Source of the DNA: Clostridiales bacterium
GTDB lineage: Bacteria; Bacillota; Clostridia; Christensenellales; Borkfalkiaceae
Direction of reading: 5' to 3'
DNA: 28,853 nucleotides
Assembly: GCA_003538975.1 (NCBI GenBank)
Contig: DPQQ01000004.1
Span: forward strand, 1 to 28,853
The notes under the pieces were generated by a model, which did no database searches, was not told the origin of the DNA, and was given only the letters and a program-made list of their open reading frames with translations. Of the stretch, positions 1 through 7,800 are shown piece by piece (the stretch's first letter is position 1; the number at the start of each line of letters is the position of its first letter). The translations under genes and the position numbers were made by a program.

Positions 1-1
1 T

Positions 2-1906
2 CATTATACTCACTGGTTCCAGCCTATGACGGGAGTTACCGCCGAAAAGCACGACAGCTTCATCACACCTGCGGAAGACGGTTCGATAACCCTCGACTTT
101 TCCGGTAAAGAACTCGTCCGCGGCGAACCCGACGCTTCGAGCTTCCCTTCCGGCGGATTAAGAGCCACTTTCGAAGCAAGAGGATATACGGCTTGGGATC
201 CCACTTCTTACGCGTTTATAAAAGACGGCGTGCTTTGCATACCTACGGCGTTCTGCGCGTACGGCGGCGAGTCGATTGATAAAAAAACTCCCCTTCTCCG
301 TTCGATGGAAGCAATAAACAAACAGGCTTTGAGAGTAATAAAGCTCTTCGGCAACGACAAAGTAACGTCGGTTAAAACGACGGTCGGTCCCGAACAGGAA
401 TACTTCCTTATCCCTAAAGACCTTTACGACAAGAGAGAAGATCTTATTTTAACGGGCAGAACGCTTTTCGGCGCGAAGGCTCCCAAAGGTCAGGAACTCG
501 AGGATCATTACTTCGGCGCGATAAAACCGCAGGTACAGGAATTCATGAAGGACCTTAACGTCGAACTCTGGAAGCTCGGCATCCTTGCGAAGACCGAACA
601 TAACGAAGTCGCTCCGTCCCAGCACGAACTCGCTCCCATCTTCACCACGACGAATATCGCAACCGACCACAACCAGCTCACCATGGAAATGATGAGAAAG
701 GTCGCCAAGCGTCACGGCATGGTATGCCTTCTTCACGAAAAGCCTTTCGCCGGCGTAAACGGCAGCGGCAAACACAACAACTGGTCAATCTCGACCGATA
801 CGGGCGTTAATCTTCTCGAACCGGGCGAAACTCCGTACGACAACGCGCAGTTTCTTCTCTTTCTGACCGCGGTCATAAAAGCCGTCGACGAATATCAGGA
901 CCTTTTAAGAATTTCGGCTGCTTCGGCAGGCAACGATCACAGACTCGGCGCAAACGAAGCGCCCCCCGCCATCGTTTCGATGTTTTTGGGCGACGAACTC
1001 ACCGAAATTTTAGCGGCAATCGAGAACGATTCTTCTTACGACAAGAAAGAAAAAGTCCAGATGAAGATCGGCGTTCACGTTATCCCCAAATTTCCCAAAG
1101 ACACGACGGACAGAAACAGAACTTCCCCGTTTGCGTTTACGGGCAACAAATTCGAATTCCGTATGGTAGGCTCGTCCGCGTCAATAGCGGAAGCGAATAT
1201 CGTTCTTAACACCGCGGTTGCCGAAGAACTCAAGCAGTTCGCCGACAAGCTCGAAGGTTCCAAAAACTTCACGGCGGATCTTCACGACCTTATAAAAGAA
1301 ACGCTGAAAGCGCATAAACGGATAATTTTCAACGGCAACGGTTACGACGAATCATGGATAAAAGAAGCCGAAAAGAGAGGACTCTTAAACCTTAAATCCA
1401 CCCCCGACTGTCTCCCTTATTTCCTTGAAGAAAAGAACGTAAAACTCTTTGAAGAACACCGCGTTTTCTCCGAAAAGGAACTTAAAGCGAGATACGAAAT
1501 CATGCTCGAAAATTATTCAAAGACCATAAACATCGAAGCCGCAACCATGGTAGACATGGTTAATAAGGACATTCTCCCCGCCATTTCGAATTATACTCTC
1601 GCTCTTGCGAAAACCGCAGGCAAGAAAACGGAATTCGTTTCTCACGCAAGCAGAAACTACGAAGTCGCCACTGCGGAAAAGCTCTCCTCTTTAGAGGACT
1701 CTATCTTCACCAAGGTCAACGAACTGGCGGACGCGCTTTCGAACGTAGACGAAACCGACTCTCTTTTAACCGCTAAATATTACCGCTACGAAATCGTGGA
1801 AAGAATGGAATCTCTCCGCAAAGACGTGGACGAAGCCGAAAAACTCACCTCTAAATCCTACTGGCCGTATCCTTCTTATGCTGATCTCATGTTCGGCGTA
1901 AGATAA
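2..1906 (+). CDS. glnN: Glutamine synthetase type III (5' end cut by window edge)
   Basis: Catalyses ATP-dependent synthesis of glutamine from glutamate and ammonia in the cytosol. The reading frame is open from base 2, before the first ATG at 26, and those first residues (HYTHWFQP) match the conserved GS-III segment that precedes the TGVTAEKHDSF stretch. The gene therefore starts outside the window and roughly 60-95 residues are missing. Family landmarks, counted from the ATG at 26: LRATFEARGYTAWDP near 45, GPEQEYFLIP near 122, the EHNEVAPSQHELAP block near 192, NGSGKHNNWS near 247, GANEAPPAIVSMFLG near 308 and the NRTSPFAFTGNKFEFR block near 364. The visible length fits the approximately 700-residue GS-III class and is much longer than GS-I. 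A bidirectional terminator follows the stop. Identification is secure. Confidence 0.97.
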   Translation, partial: HYTHWFQPMTGVTAEKHDSFITPAEDGSITLDFSGKELVRGEPDASSFPSGGLRATFEARGYTAWDPTSYAFIKDGVLCIPTAFCAYGGESIDKKTPLLRSMEAINKQALRVIKLFGNDKVTSVKTTVGPEQEYFLIPKDLYDKREDLILTGRTLFGAKAPKGQELEDHYFGAIKPQVQEFMKDLNVELWKLGILAKTEHNEVAPSQHELAPIFTTTNIATDHNQLTMEMMRKVAKRHGMVCLLHEKPFAGVNGSGKHNNWSISTDTGVNLLEPGETPYDNAQFLLFLTAVIKAVDEYQDLLRISAASAGNDHRLGANEAPPAIVSMFLGDELTEILAAIENDSSYDKKEKVQMKIGVHVIPKFPKDTTDRNRTSPFAFTGNKFEFRMVGSSASIAEANIVLNTAVAEELKQFADKLEGSKNFTADLHDLIKETLKAHKRIIFNGNGYDESWIKEAEKRGLLNLKSTPDCLPYFLEEKNVKLFEEHRVFSEKELKARYEIMLENYSKTINIEAATMVDMVNKDILPAISNYTLALAKTAGKKTEFVSHASRNYEVATAEKLSSLEDSIFTKVNELADALSNVDETDSLLTAKYYRYEIVERMESLRKDVDEAEKLTSKSYWPYPSYADLMFGVR

Positions 1907-1929
1907 ATTTTAATAAAACAAAACAATAA

Positions 1930-1962
1930 AAAAGGACCTGTTTCGACGAAACAGGTCCTTTT
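1930..1962. terminator. Bidirectional intrinsic terminator
   Basis: A perfect 15-bp stem (1930-1944 with 1948-1962) closes on a three-base loop. It is flanked by A-runs on the left and T-runs on the right, so it can act in both directions. It sits between the convergent glutamine synthetase gene and the HAD phosphatase gene. Confidence 0.93.
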
Positions 1963-1979
1963 GTTTATTACCGTTTTAT

Positions 1980-2789
1980 TTATTTAATGTAATGGTATAT
2001 TCCTTCCGAAACGCCTTCCGCCGTTTTCGCAACATATGTTGAAGCGTTTTTAAGCTGCTCGGGAGCAGAATTCATCGCTACGCTTTTGGCAGCCGATTCA
2101 AAGGCTGAAATATCGTTTTCGCTGTCGCCGAAGGCTATCGTATTTTTAATATCGGCGCCGGTCAGCAAACAGAACTTTTCGATGATTTTACCTTTACCGC
2201 AGCCCTTTTTATAGCCCTCGTACCAAGGATAAGATTTATATTCGACCCACTCCATGCAGGTCGCTTCTTTCACTTTATCTAATACGGGGACTCCCTTCGG
2301 CGGGAACACCGAGCATTTGGATATTTTAAGATTCGACAAATCTTTTTTTCCTTTACGGTAAAATTCTTCGAGTTCGGACTTTAAATACTTTACTTCCCCG
2401 TGAATTTCCAGCGTATAAAGTTCGTCGTACCCTTCAAACACCGTCCATAATGCGTTTTTACATACGACGGAAAGTATTTCGTCCTTTTCGTCTTCGGTAA
2501 GAGGAGGTTCTTCAAACAAAACCTTTTCGTAATTTTTGCCGTAATAAACTGCCGCGCCGCCACATAAAATCCCGTCGAATTCGTACCCCGTGAATTTAAA
2601 CAGATCTCGCATAAGGAACGGTTTCGTCCGACCTGTATTGACGAAAAGGTAACATCCTTTGCTTCTCGCATAATCTAAAGCCTTTATCGTTTCTATCGAA
2701 GTAACGCCGTTATTATGCAAAGTTCCGTCGAAATCGAAAAACAGGCATTTCGCATTCTTATCAAAACTATCTTTAAACAAACCGGACAT
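1980..2789 (-). CDS. Cof-type HAD-IIB family hydrolase
   Basis: A 269-residue cytosolic phosphatase of the haloacid dehalogenase superfamily. Motif I is FFDFDGT with nucleophile Asp19 and general acid Asp21; motif II is NTGR near residue 50; the motif III lysine is probably in GCGKGKI; motif IV is GDSENDISAF near residue 223. The C2-type cap between motifs II and III matches Cof/YbiV-like sugar-phosphate phosphatases; the substrate cannot be told. I chose the ATG at 2789 rather than one at 2858 because the extra 23 residues would overlap the upstream gene, do not look like HAD sequence, and leave the family fold starting at the usual distance. The gap to the upstream 118-codon gene is only 2 bases and the Shine-Dalgarno is weak (TTAGG), so translation is probably coupled. 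Confidence 0.92.
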   Translation of the reverse strand: MSGLFKDSFDKNAKCLFFDFDGTLHNNGVTSIETIKALDYARSKGCYLFVNTGRTKPFLMRDLFKFTGYEFDGILCGGAAVYYGKNYEKVLFEEPPLTEDEKDEILSVVCKNALWTVFEGYDELYTLEIHGEVKYLKSELEEFYRKGKKDLSNLKISKCSVFPPKGVPVLDKVKEATCMEWVEYKSYPWYEGYKKGCGKGKIIEKFCLLTGADIKNTIAFGDSENDISAFESAAKSVAMNSAPEQLKNASTYVAKTAEGVSEGIYHYIK

Positions 2790-2791
2790 TT

Positions 2792-3148
2792 TTAACCTAA
2801 AAGTTCGTCTTTGTATTTTAAGATATTCGCGCAAGCCGAGCATGCCGGGCAATCGCAATACTCTGCGCCGGAAGCTTTAAGTTCGTACGCGTGCTTTTTG
2901 AAATCTTCCGCCTTGTCTCCGAAAATCTGCTTTGCGAGCGGAGACGTCACGAAGGCTATCAGATCGTCTATCGGTTCTATATCTTCTTCGAGTTCTTTTA
3001 TGAATTTAACCGTTTCCGCCTTTTCGTTTTCGGTTCCCAAAGCCTTTATGAATTCTTCTGCGGCGAGCTTCACCTCGTTGCAACCCGTCGGCGAATTTTT
3101 AAGGGCCTCGGCACTTCCTAATACTTCTTCGTAAATTTCTTTTTTCAT
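2792..3148 (-). CDS. Small conserved protein with C-terminal cysteine cluster
   Basis: A 118-residue acidic, helix-rich cytosolic protein. The middle is rich in Glu and Lys, and near the C-terminus it carries CDCPACSAC, a C-x-C-x2-C-x2-C cluster that could bind a metal. I recall similar Clostridia proteins of this length that carry an uninformative or doubtful 'Hsp90' label in databases; nothing here looks like the Hsp90 ATPase fold, so I assign no function. The start at 3148 has a good AAAGGAGA ribosome site about eight bases upstream. The stop is 2 bases before the HAD gene, and the membrane-protein gene lies 51 bases upstream, so the three probably form one operon. A 7-bp inverted repeat (3164-3170 with 3188-3194) stands just upstream of the ribosome site. 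Confidence 0.85.
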   Translation of the reverse strand: MKKEIYEEVLGSAEALKNSPTGCNEVKLAAEEFIKALGTENEKAETVKFIKELEEDIEPIDDLIAFVTSPLAKQIFGDKAEDFKKHAYELKASGAEYCDCPACSACANILKYKDELLG

Positions 3149-3163
3149 CTTATTTTCTCCTTT

Positions 3164-3194
3164 CGTTATATTTTTCGGGCTTATCGCTATAACG
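3164..3194 (-). repeat. Short inverted repeat before the small Cys-cluster gene
   Basis: CGTTATA at 3164-3170 pairs with TATAACG at 3188-3194 around a 17-base loop. It fills most of the 51-base gap in the putative operon and ends next to the Shine-Dalgarno, so it could tune translation or protect a processed end. There is no U-tract, so it is not a terminator. Confidence 0.45.
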
Positions 3195-3199
3195 AATAA

Positions 3200-3919
3200 T
3201 TATTTATCCGATTCGTCCGTAACGCCTTCTGCTTTATCTTTATTGTTTTCGCCGAGATATACGAAAGCCGTATCCGGATCGAAAATTCTTTTGAAATTCT
3301 CATGCAAATACGTTATTATAAGCGATATTACGAGCGATATTATTATAAACACTATAAACATAACTACCACGTTGCCGCCGCTTAAGCCGTAAAAATCCTT
3401 CCATAGCTTTATAATAACGTTCATATACAGATAAACGAGTCCGTAAATAACCGGCGGAAAAACGCCCGTATAGAACTTTTTCGGATCAAGTCTGTCTATA
3501 CTCTCGAACAGACAGTACGAGATAAGCGCAAGTATCGGATTCACGAGATTAAATATAATGTTTATTCCGCCGAATATGCGATTAAAACCCGTAACGAATC
3601 CGAAAAAGCATACTGCGGAAAGCATAGCGAGAAGAGACGAAGCCGTAGTTATAAACTTAAAAGCCGTAAAAAATTTGATCTTTTTTTCGACTCCCGTCGC
3701 TATCGAAACTATATCCGTAACGACAATCAAAAGCGCCGAAGCTGCGAGAAAAACGTTTATATCGACGTTAAAAAGCTTAAACACTTCTCCGCCCCGGACG
3801 GTCGTTTCGCCGTCCCAGACCCCGTTTTTTACGGCCTCGGTAACAGCTAAAACCGTCAATGCCGCTATCAGAAAATTAAAAATAAGCGACAATACGTTTA
3901 ATATTCTTATCTTTTTCAT
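3200..3919 (-). CDS. Polytopic membrane protein, Pr6Pr/FAR-17a-like
   Basis: A 239-residue integral membrane protein with about six hydrophobic segments (roughly residues 6-26, 52-74, 85-108, 112-135, 150-168 and 180-205) and a charged C-terminal tail. The pattern FNVDINVFLAASALL after the first loop and FPPVIYGLVYLYMN in segment five resemble the Pr6Pr/FAR-17a/AIG1-like six-helix family, in which a conserved F-T-x-x-S-N motif precedes helix two. The motif here is degenerate, so that assignment is tentative and no catalytic role is claimed. The ATG at 3919 follows a GAAGGG ribosome site. It is the first gene of the putative operon with the Cys-cluster protein and the HAD phosphatase. Confidence 0.8.
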   Translation of the reverse strand: MKKIRILNVLSLIFNFLIAALTVLAVTEAVKNGVWDGETTVRGGEVFKLFNVDINVFLAASALLIVVTDIVSIATGVEKKIKFFTAFKFITTASSLLAMLSAVCFFGFVTGFNRIFGGINIIFNLVNPILALISYCLFESIDRLDPKKFYTGVFPPVIYGLVYLYMNVIIKLWKDFYGLSGGNVVVMFIVFIIISLVISLIITYLHENFKRIFDPDTAFVYLGENNKDKAEGVTDESDK

Positions 3920-4054
3920 TAAAACCCTTCTTTACTTGTCTTTTTATTATAACCGCTCCGCACGTATATAAAACGCTCGTTCATACGCAGCCAAAGTCCA
4001 TTTTATACAGAAGCGTATTATATTAATTATGAGCGTATGAGCGGCAATCCCCGG

Positions 4055-4624
4055 TCAGACGACCGGAAGTTTTTTTATTTTATTCAGAATTTCTTCGTCG
4101 GCGTCACAAAACTCATATTCGTCTATTTCCGCCGCGGAAATGAATTTCAGACTCTGCCCTTCTTTCGGTTCGGGAACTCCTTTCAGTTCCACGATAAAAA
4201 CCGTAAGATGTACGGCAAGATCGTCGTAAAAATGAAGTACCGAAGCGAATTCTTCTTTAACCGAAATTTCTACCCCTAATTCTTCAAAAAATTCTCTTTT
4301 TAAGGCGTTCTCTTTACTTTCGCCTTTTTCAACCTTTCCGCCGACGAACTCGTAAAGCCCCGCTCTTTTTTTACCCTCGGGGCGTTTAGCTATCAGAAAT
4401 CTGCCGTCCGAAAAAGCTATACCAGCAACGACTTCTTTGAACTTGTCGTCTCCTAAAATATTCATTTTAGCGGTCAGATCGTTAAAACTTTTGTCATATT
4501 GAGCTTTGGTGATCGCGCCTGAACTTAAAAAATCGTCCAGAACGATCTTTTGATCGAAATAAAGTTTTATACGTTTTTCTCTTTTAGAAAGTTTGTCGTA
4601 TTCTTCGTCAATAGTGAACTTCAT
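4055..4624 (-). CDS. NUDIX (MutT-like) hydrolase with N-terminal helical extension
   Basis: A 189-residue pyrophosphohydrolase. The Nudix box G-x5-E-x7-REUxEExGU is complete at residues 96-118, with REFFEELGV supplying the metal-binding glutamates. The core starts near residue 64 (EVVAGIAFSDGRFLIAKRP). This is the pattern of MutT-type enzymes that clear oxidised or non-canonical nucleoside triphosphates; the precise substrate is unknown. Residues 1-55 are an extra segment ending in DDFLSSGAITKAQYDKSFNDL, which looks like a short SHOCT-type two-helix motif, a common appendage outside the catalytic fold. It has its own promoter (4666-4693), a leader of about 35 bases and a GAGG ribosome site, so it appears to be monocistronic. 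The stop codon lies in a small GC hairpin without a downstream U-tract. Confidence 0.92.
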   Translation of the reverse strand: MKFTIDEEYDKLSKREKRIKLYFDQKIVLDDFLSSGAITKAQYDKSFNDLTAKMNILGDDKFKEVVAGIAFSDGRFLIAKRPEGKKRAGLYEFVGGKVEKGESKENALKREFFEELGVEISVKEEFASVLHFYDDLAVHLTVFIVELKGVPEPKEGQSLKFISAAEIDEYEFCDADEEILNKIKKLPVV

Positions 4625-4665
4625 GATAAGCCTCGCCGTCGGAACAGGTCCGAACCACGGAGTAA

Positions 4666-4693
4666 ATTATACCACACGGCTTATAAAAGTCAA
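4666..4693 (-). promoter_or_regulatory. Sigma-A type promoter of the NUDIX gene
   Basis: Reading leftward, TTGACT (4688-4693) is followed by a 16-base spacer and TATAAT (4666-4671). The predicted start is near 4659, leaving a leader of about 35 bases that contains the GAGG ribosome site. Confidence 0.8.
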
Positions 4694-4782
4694 ACCGAAA
4701 ACAGAACAAAAAAATAAAATAGTCCGCTCGCGCAACGCGCCGCATTTTACGAATATACGGATTTTTTAATTTAAACAAAACA

Positions 4783-4816
4783 AAAAGCTCCCGCTTTTTA
4801 TAAAGAGAGAGCTTTT
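4783..4816 (-). terminator. Intrinsic terminator of the SGNH lipoprotein gene
   Basis: AAAAGCTCTC-type left arm (4807-4816 on the top strand) pairs with GGGAGCTTTT (4783-4792), ten pairs including one G-U, with a U-rich run after it in the leftward direction. It lies about 20 bases past the lipoprotein stop codon. Confidence 0.85.
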
Positions 4817-4836
4817 ATTCGCTTTAATGCGTTATT

Positions 4837-7800
4837 TTATTCTGCGGTAAGAATTCCGTCAAGAGCCGCCGTAATGTCTTCGGTCTTCTGCGAAAGTCTC
4901 TTGTTCGTCAAAGTAGCCGTAGATTTTTGATTATATCCGCCGAAAGCCATCTTCGTAACGCTGTCAGAAATAGCCGCTTTCGCGTAAGTCATTCCGTCTG
5001 CCGTCTTTATAATCGTATACATATTTCCCTGATATCTTACGATAGTTACGGTATAGTTCGCCGTCATCGTGAAGCTTTTATCGGAAAGCGTATTTGTATA
5101 AAGAGAAGCGTACTCATCTTTTACCGTTCCGAACTGATGGAACAAAGACCATGTACCGTTCCAGCTTGGGCCGAGGGCGTAATTGCCGTCAAAGTCGTAA
5201 GCGGTATATACGAGCCAGTTATCTACTGCGGCGTTCTCAACGTTAAACGATACGACGTAATCGCCCTCGACGTACCCGGTTGCGTTAAAATCTATCGCCG
5301 TGTAAACCGCACCGGCATTGCTTCCGAAAGATTGCGTTTCGAATTCTTTGTTTATTATCGCCGCTATATTTTCGGGAACGGTCTTCGATGCCGAAAGGTC
5401 CTTATAGTATGCGTCGTGACCGCCGTATATATAACCTATCTTTGCGGGAGTAAAGCCTAAATTGTTTATATCGCCGCCGTTTTTGGATGCGAATTTAGTC
5501 CAGTTCGCGCCGCCGTCTACCGAATAGAAAGCGTAAAGCTTTGTGCCGTATACAGCGACCGAAATTTTAACTCCCAGCGTATAATCGCAGAAAGATCTGA
5601 ACGGGTTCGGATCGAGATCGGTCATCCACTGCCACATTTCGTCGTTGTGGTTTGCTTTATCCTGAGTTACGTCCTGCCATGCGAGAAGCCAACCCATGTC
5701 AAGGAATTCCCACGAGCCGAAGCCGTAAACGGAATTGCCTTCGGTATCGGTTACGACGAGCGAGGTGCCTATGCTGAACACCGCCGGATTATAGCTGTTG
5801 CCGTAAATGGTGACTTCGGCATACTTCGCGTCGGCAAACTCTGCGTTTATATCGGAAAGAGCAACCTTTTCGCCCGCGTTAACTTTGCCGTAATCGCTCG
5901 AGTTGTCGGGCGTTTCTTTATAATGTTCGCCGTCTTCCGATTCGTAAATAACGTGAGAGAAAGACCACGTAGCGTTTTCGCCGCCTATAAGAAGCTCGTT
6001 CCAGTTTTTAATTTCGTTATTTGCGTTTATTGTAGCGACTATAGTTCCGTTAATCTTGAACCATGCCGTGCTGCCGTTAGCCGTTACTTCTACGGTGAAG
6101 CTTGCCGCTCCGTCGGTTACCTTTACCGAGCCGTTTGCGGTATCGCAGTAATAGAAGTTATATAATTTGAAGTTTTCAACGTTACCGGGCGCCCATACCA
6201 GATATCTTAACCGATCGGTATCTTTACCGAACTGAAGATAAACGTTCTTTTCGAGAGTAACGCCGCTTACGTCGACGGTTGCCGAGAAGTAGAACTTTCC
6301 GCTCGTATTTTTAAGATGTCTTACGCCGTTTATGCTTTCGGTGTTGCCGACAACAAGATTGGAATAAATAGCTTCGTAAGATTTAAACGTCGTATGATCG
6401 GTTCCGTTAAGAGCAACGGTAGCTTCGATTCCCCACTTGCCTTCTGCCGCTTTCACCGCATAAGTCGCTTCCGAAGAAGTAAGAGTGTGTTCGGAATTTT
6501 TAGAGCAGACAAGAGTTAACGTTGCCGCTTCGCCGTTCCAGCTCCAGCTTTCTTCATACGTGTGTTCGCAGGGATAAATAACTTCTGTCCTGGTTTCGCC
6601 GCAGCGTCTGCAGGTATAAAGCTTAAGACCGTTTTTACCGTCGGCAGGTTCTTCTTTAACTACGCCTTCGTCCCAGTCGTGACCTTCGGTCGCGCAGGTA
6701 AGTTTGTTAAGGAAGGTTGTTATTTCGTCCGCGTCGTACGAGATCGACGCTCCCGAAACAATGCCGGTCATTCCTTCTATATTGAACCAGAGTTCGAGTT
6801 CGTCCGCAAAGGTGTTTGTCGAAACCGCATAATGTTCGTTGATATAGAATATCTGTCTGATAGTATCGCCCTGTCTTACTATATAGCAGGTCATTTCGTT
6901 TTTATCTACCGGTATACCCGTATAGTTCGGGTTTTCGGATTTAGAACCGTACGACGAATGAATTCTGAATGCGGCGTCTCCGTCATTCTGATAGAATAAA
7001 TGATACTGCTTCCATACGTCGTGCTGACCTACCGCCGAGAAAGTAAGGCCGAAGAAGCCCGCAGCGGCAGCAGAAGTACGTTTGAAGTCGAATCTGAAAA
7101 TAAAGTCTCCTGTCTGTCTCGATTTGCCGTTCATTAAGAACCAGTTATCTCTCTGACCTTCGGTAAATGTAAAACCTTCGCTTGCTTCGTAATACGCACC
7201 TACGTCGAGAAGAGCTTTTGAGGACTTATCGGGAAGCGCGGAGTTTGTCGAAATCATCGCGCCGGCCGCGGTCGTATCGAAGAGAGCCGTTATCTGACTG
7301 TCTGCGAGTTTTTCGGTTATTTTGGTTAATCCGTTGTTTGCTTCTGCGTAAACGACGGTGTTTTCGAACTTAGCCGCGGTAGCTTCGGTAGCTACTACGA
7401 TTCCGCTCGTTATAGGAGCTTTGGTGAATACTCTTTCGAGTTTGCCGTCCGCAAAGAAGTAAGCGGTTTCGCCGTCGAAAAGTATTTCGACAACTACCTT
7501 TTTATTACCTGCGGAAGCGTCGAGAGTATCGACCGAACCGCTCTGATAGTTTCCGTCGCAAGCGCCGCCGTAATTGAATATCTTATCGGAATTGCTGTCC
7601 CAGATAAGGAATCTTTCTTTATCGCTTCCGTTAAAAGCAAACGAAACGTGCGCGTTTTTGCCGCTCGATACTATGGTGAGTTCGGTACGGAATAAGAATT
7701 TGCCGTTGGTTAAAGGAATACTCTTCGAAGAAGTTCCTAAATTCTGCGTTTCGGTAGTAGACCAGTTTGCAACTTTGCCTGCCTTGGAATTTACGGCTAT

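Noticed and set aside
2790..2858. An N-terminal extension of the HAD phosphatase starting at 2858.
   Set aside because: It would overlap the upstream gene by more than 60 bases, is Arg/Leu-rich and unlike the family; the ATG at 2789 fits the motif I position.
4051..4076. A terminator-like hairpin plus seven T residues in the rightward direction at the NUDIX stop codon.
   Set aside because: No rightward gene precedes it, and the T-run is simply the Lys codons of the NUDIX C-terminus read on the other strand; without transcript data it is coincidence.
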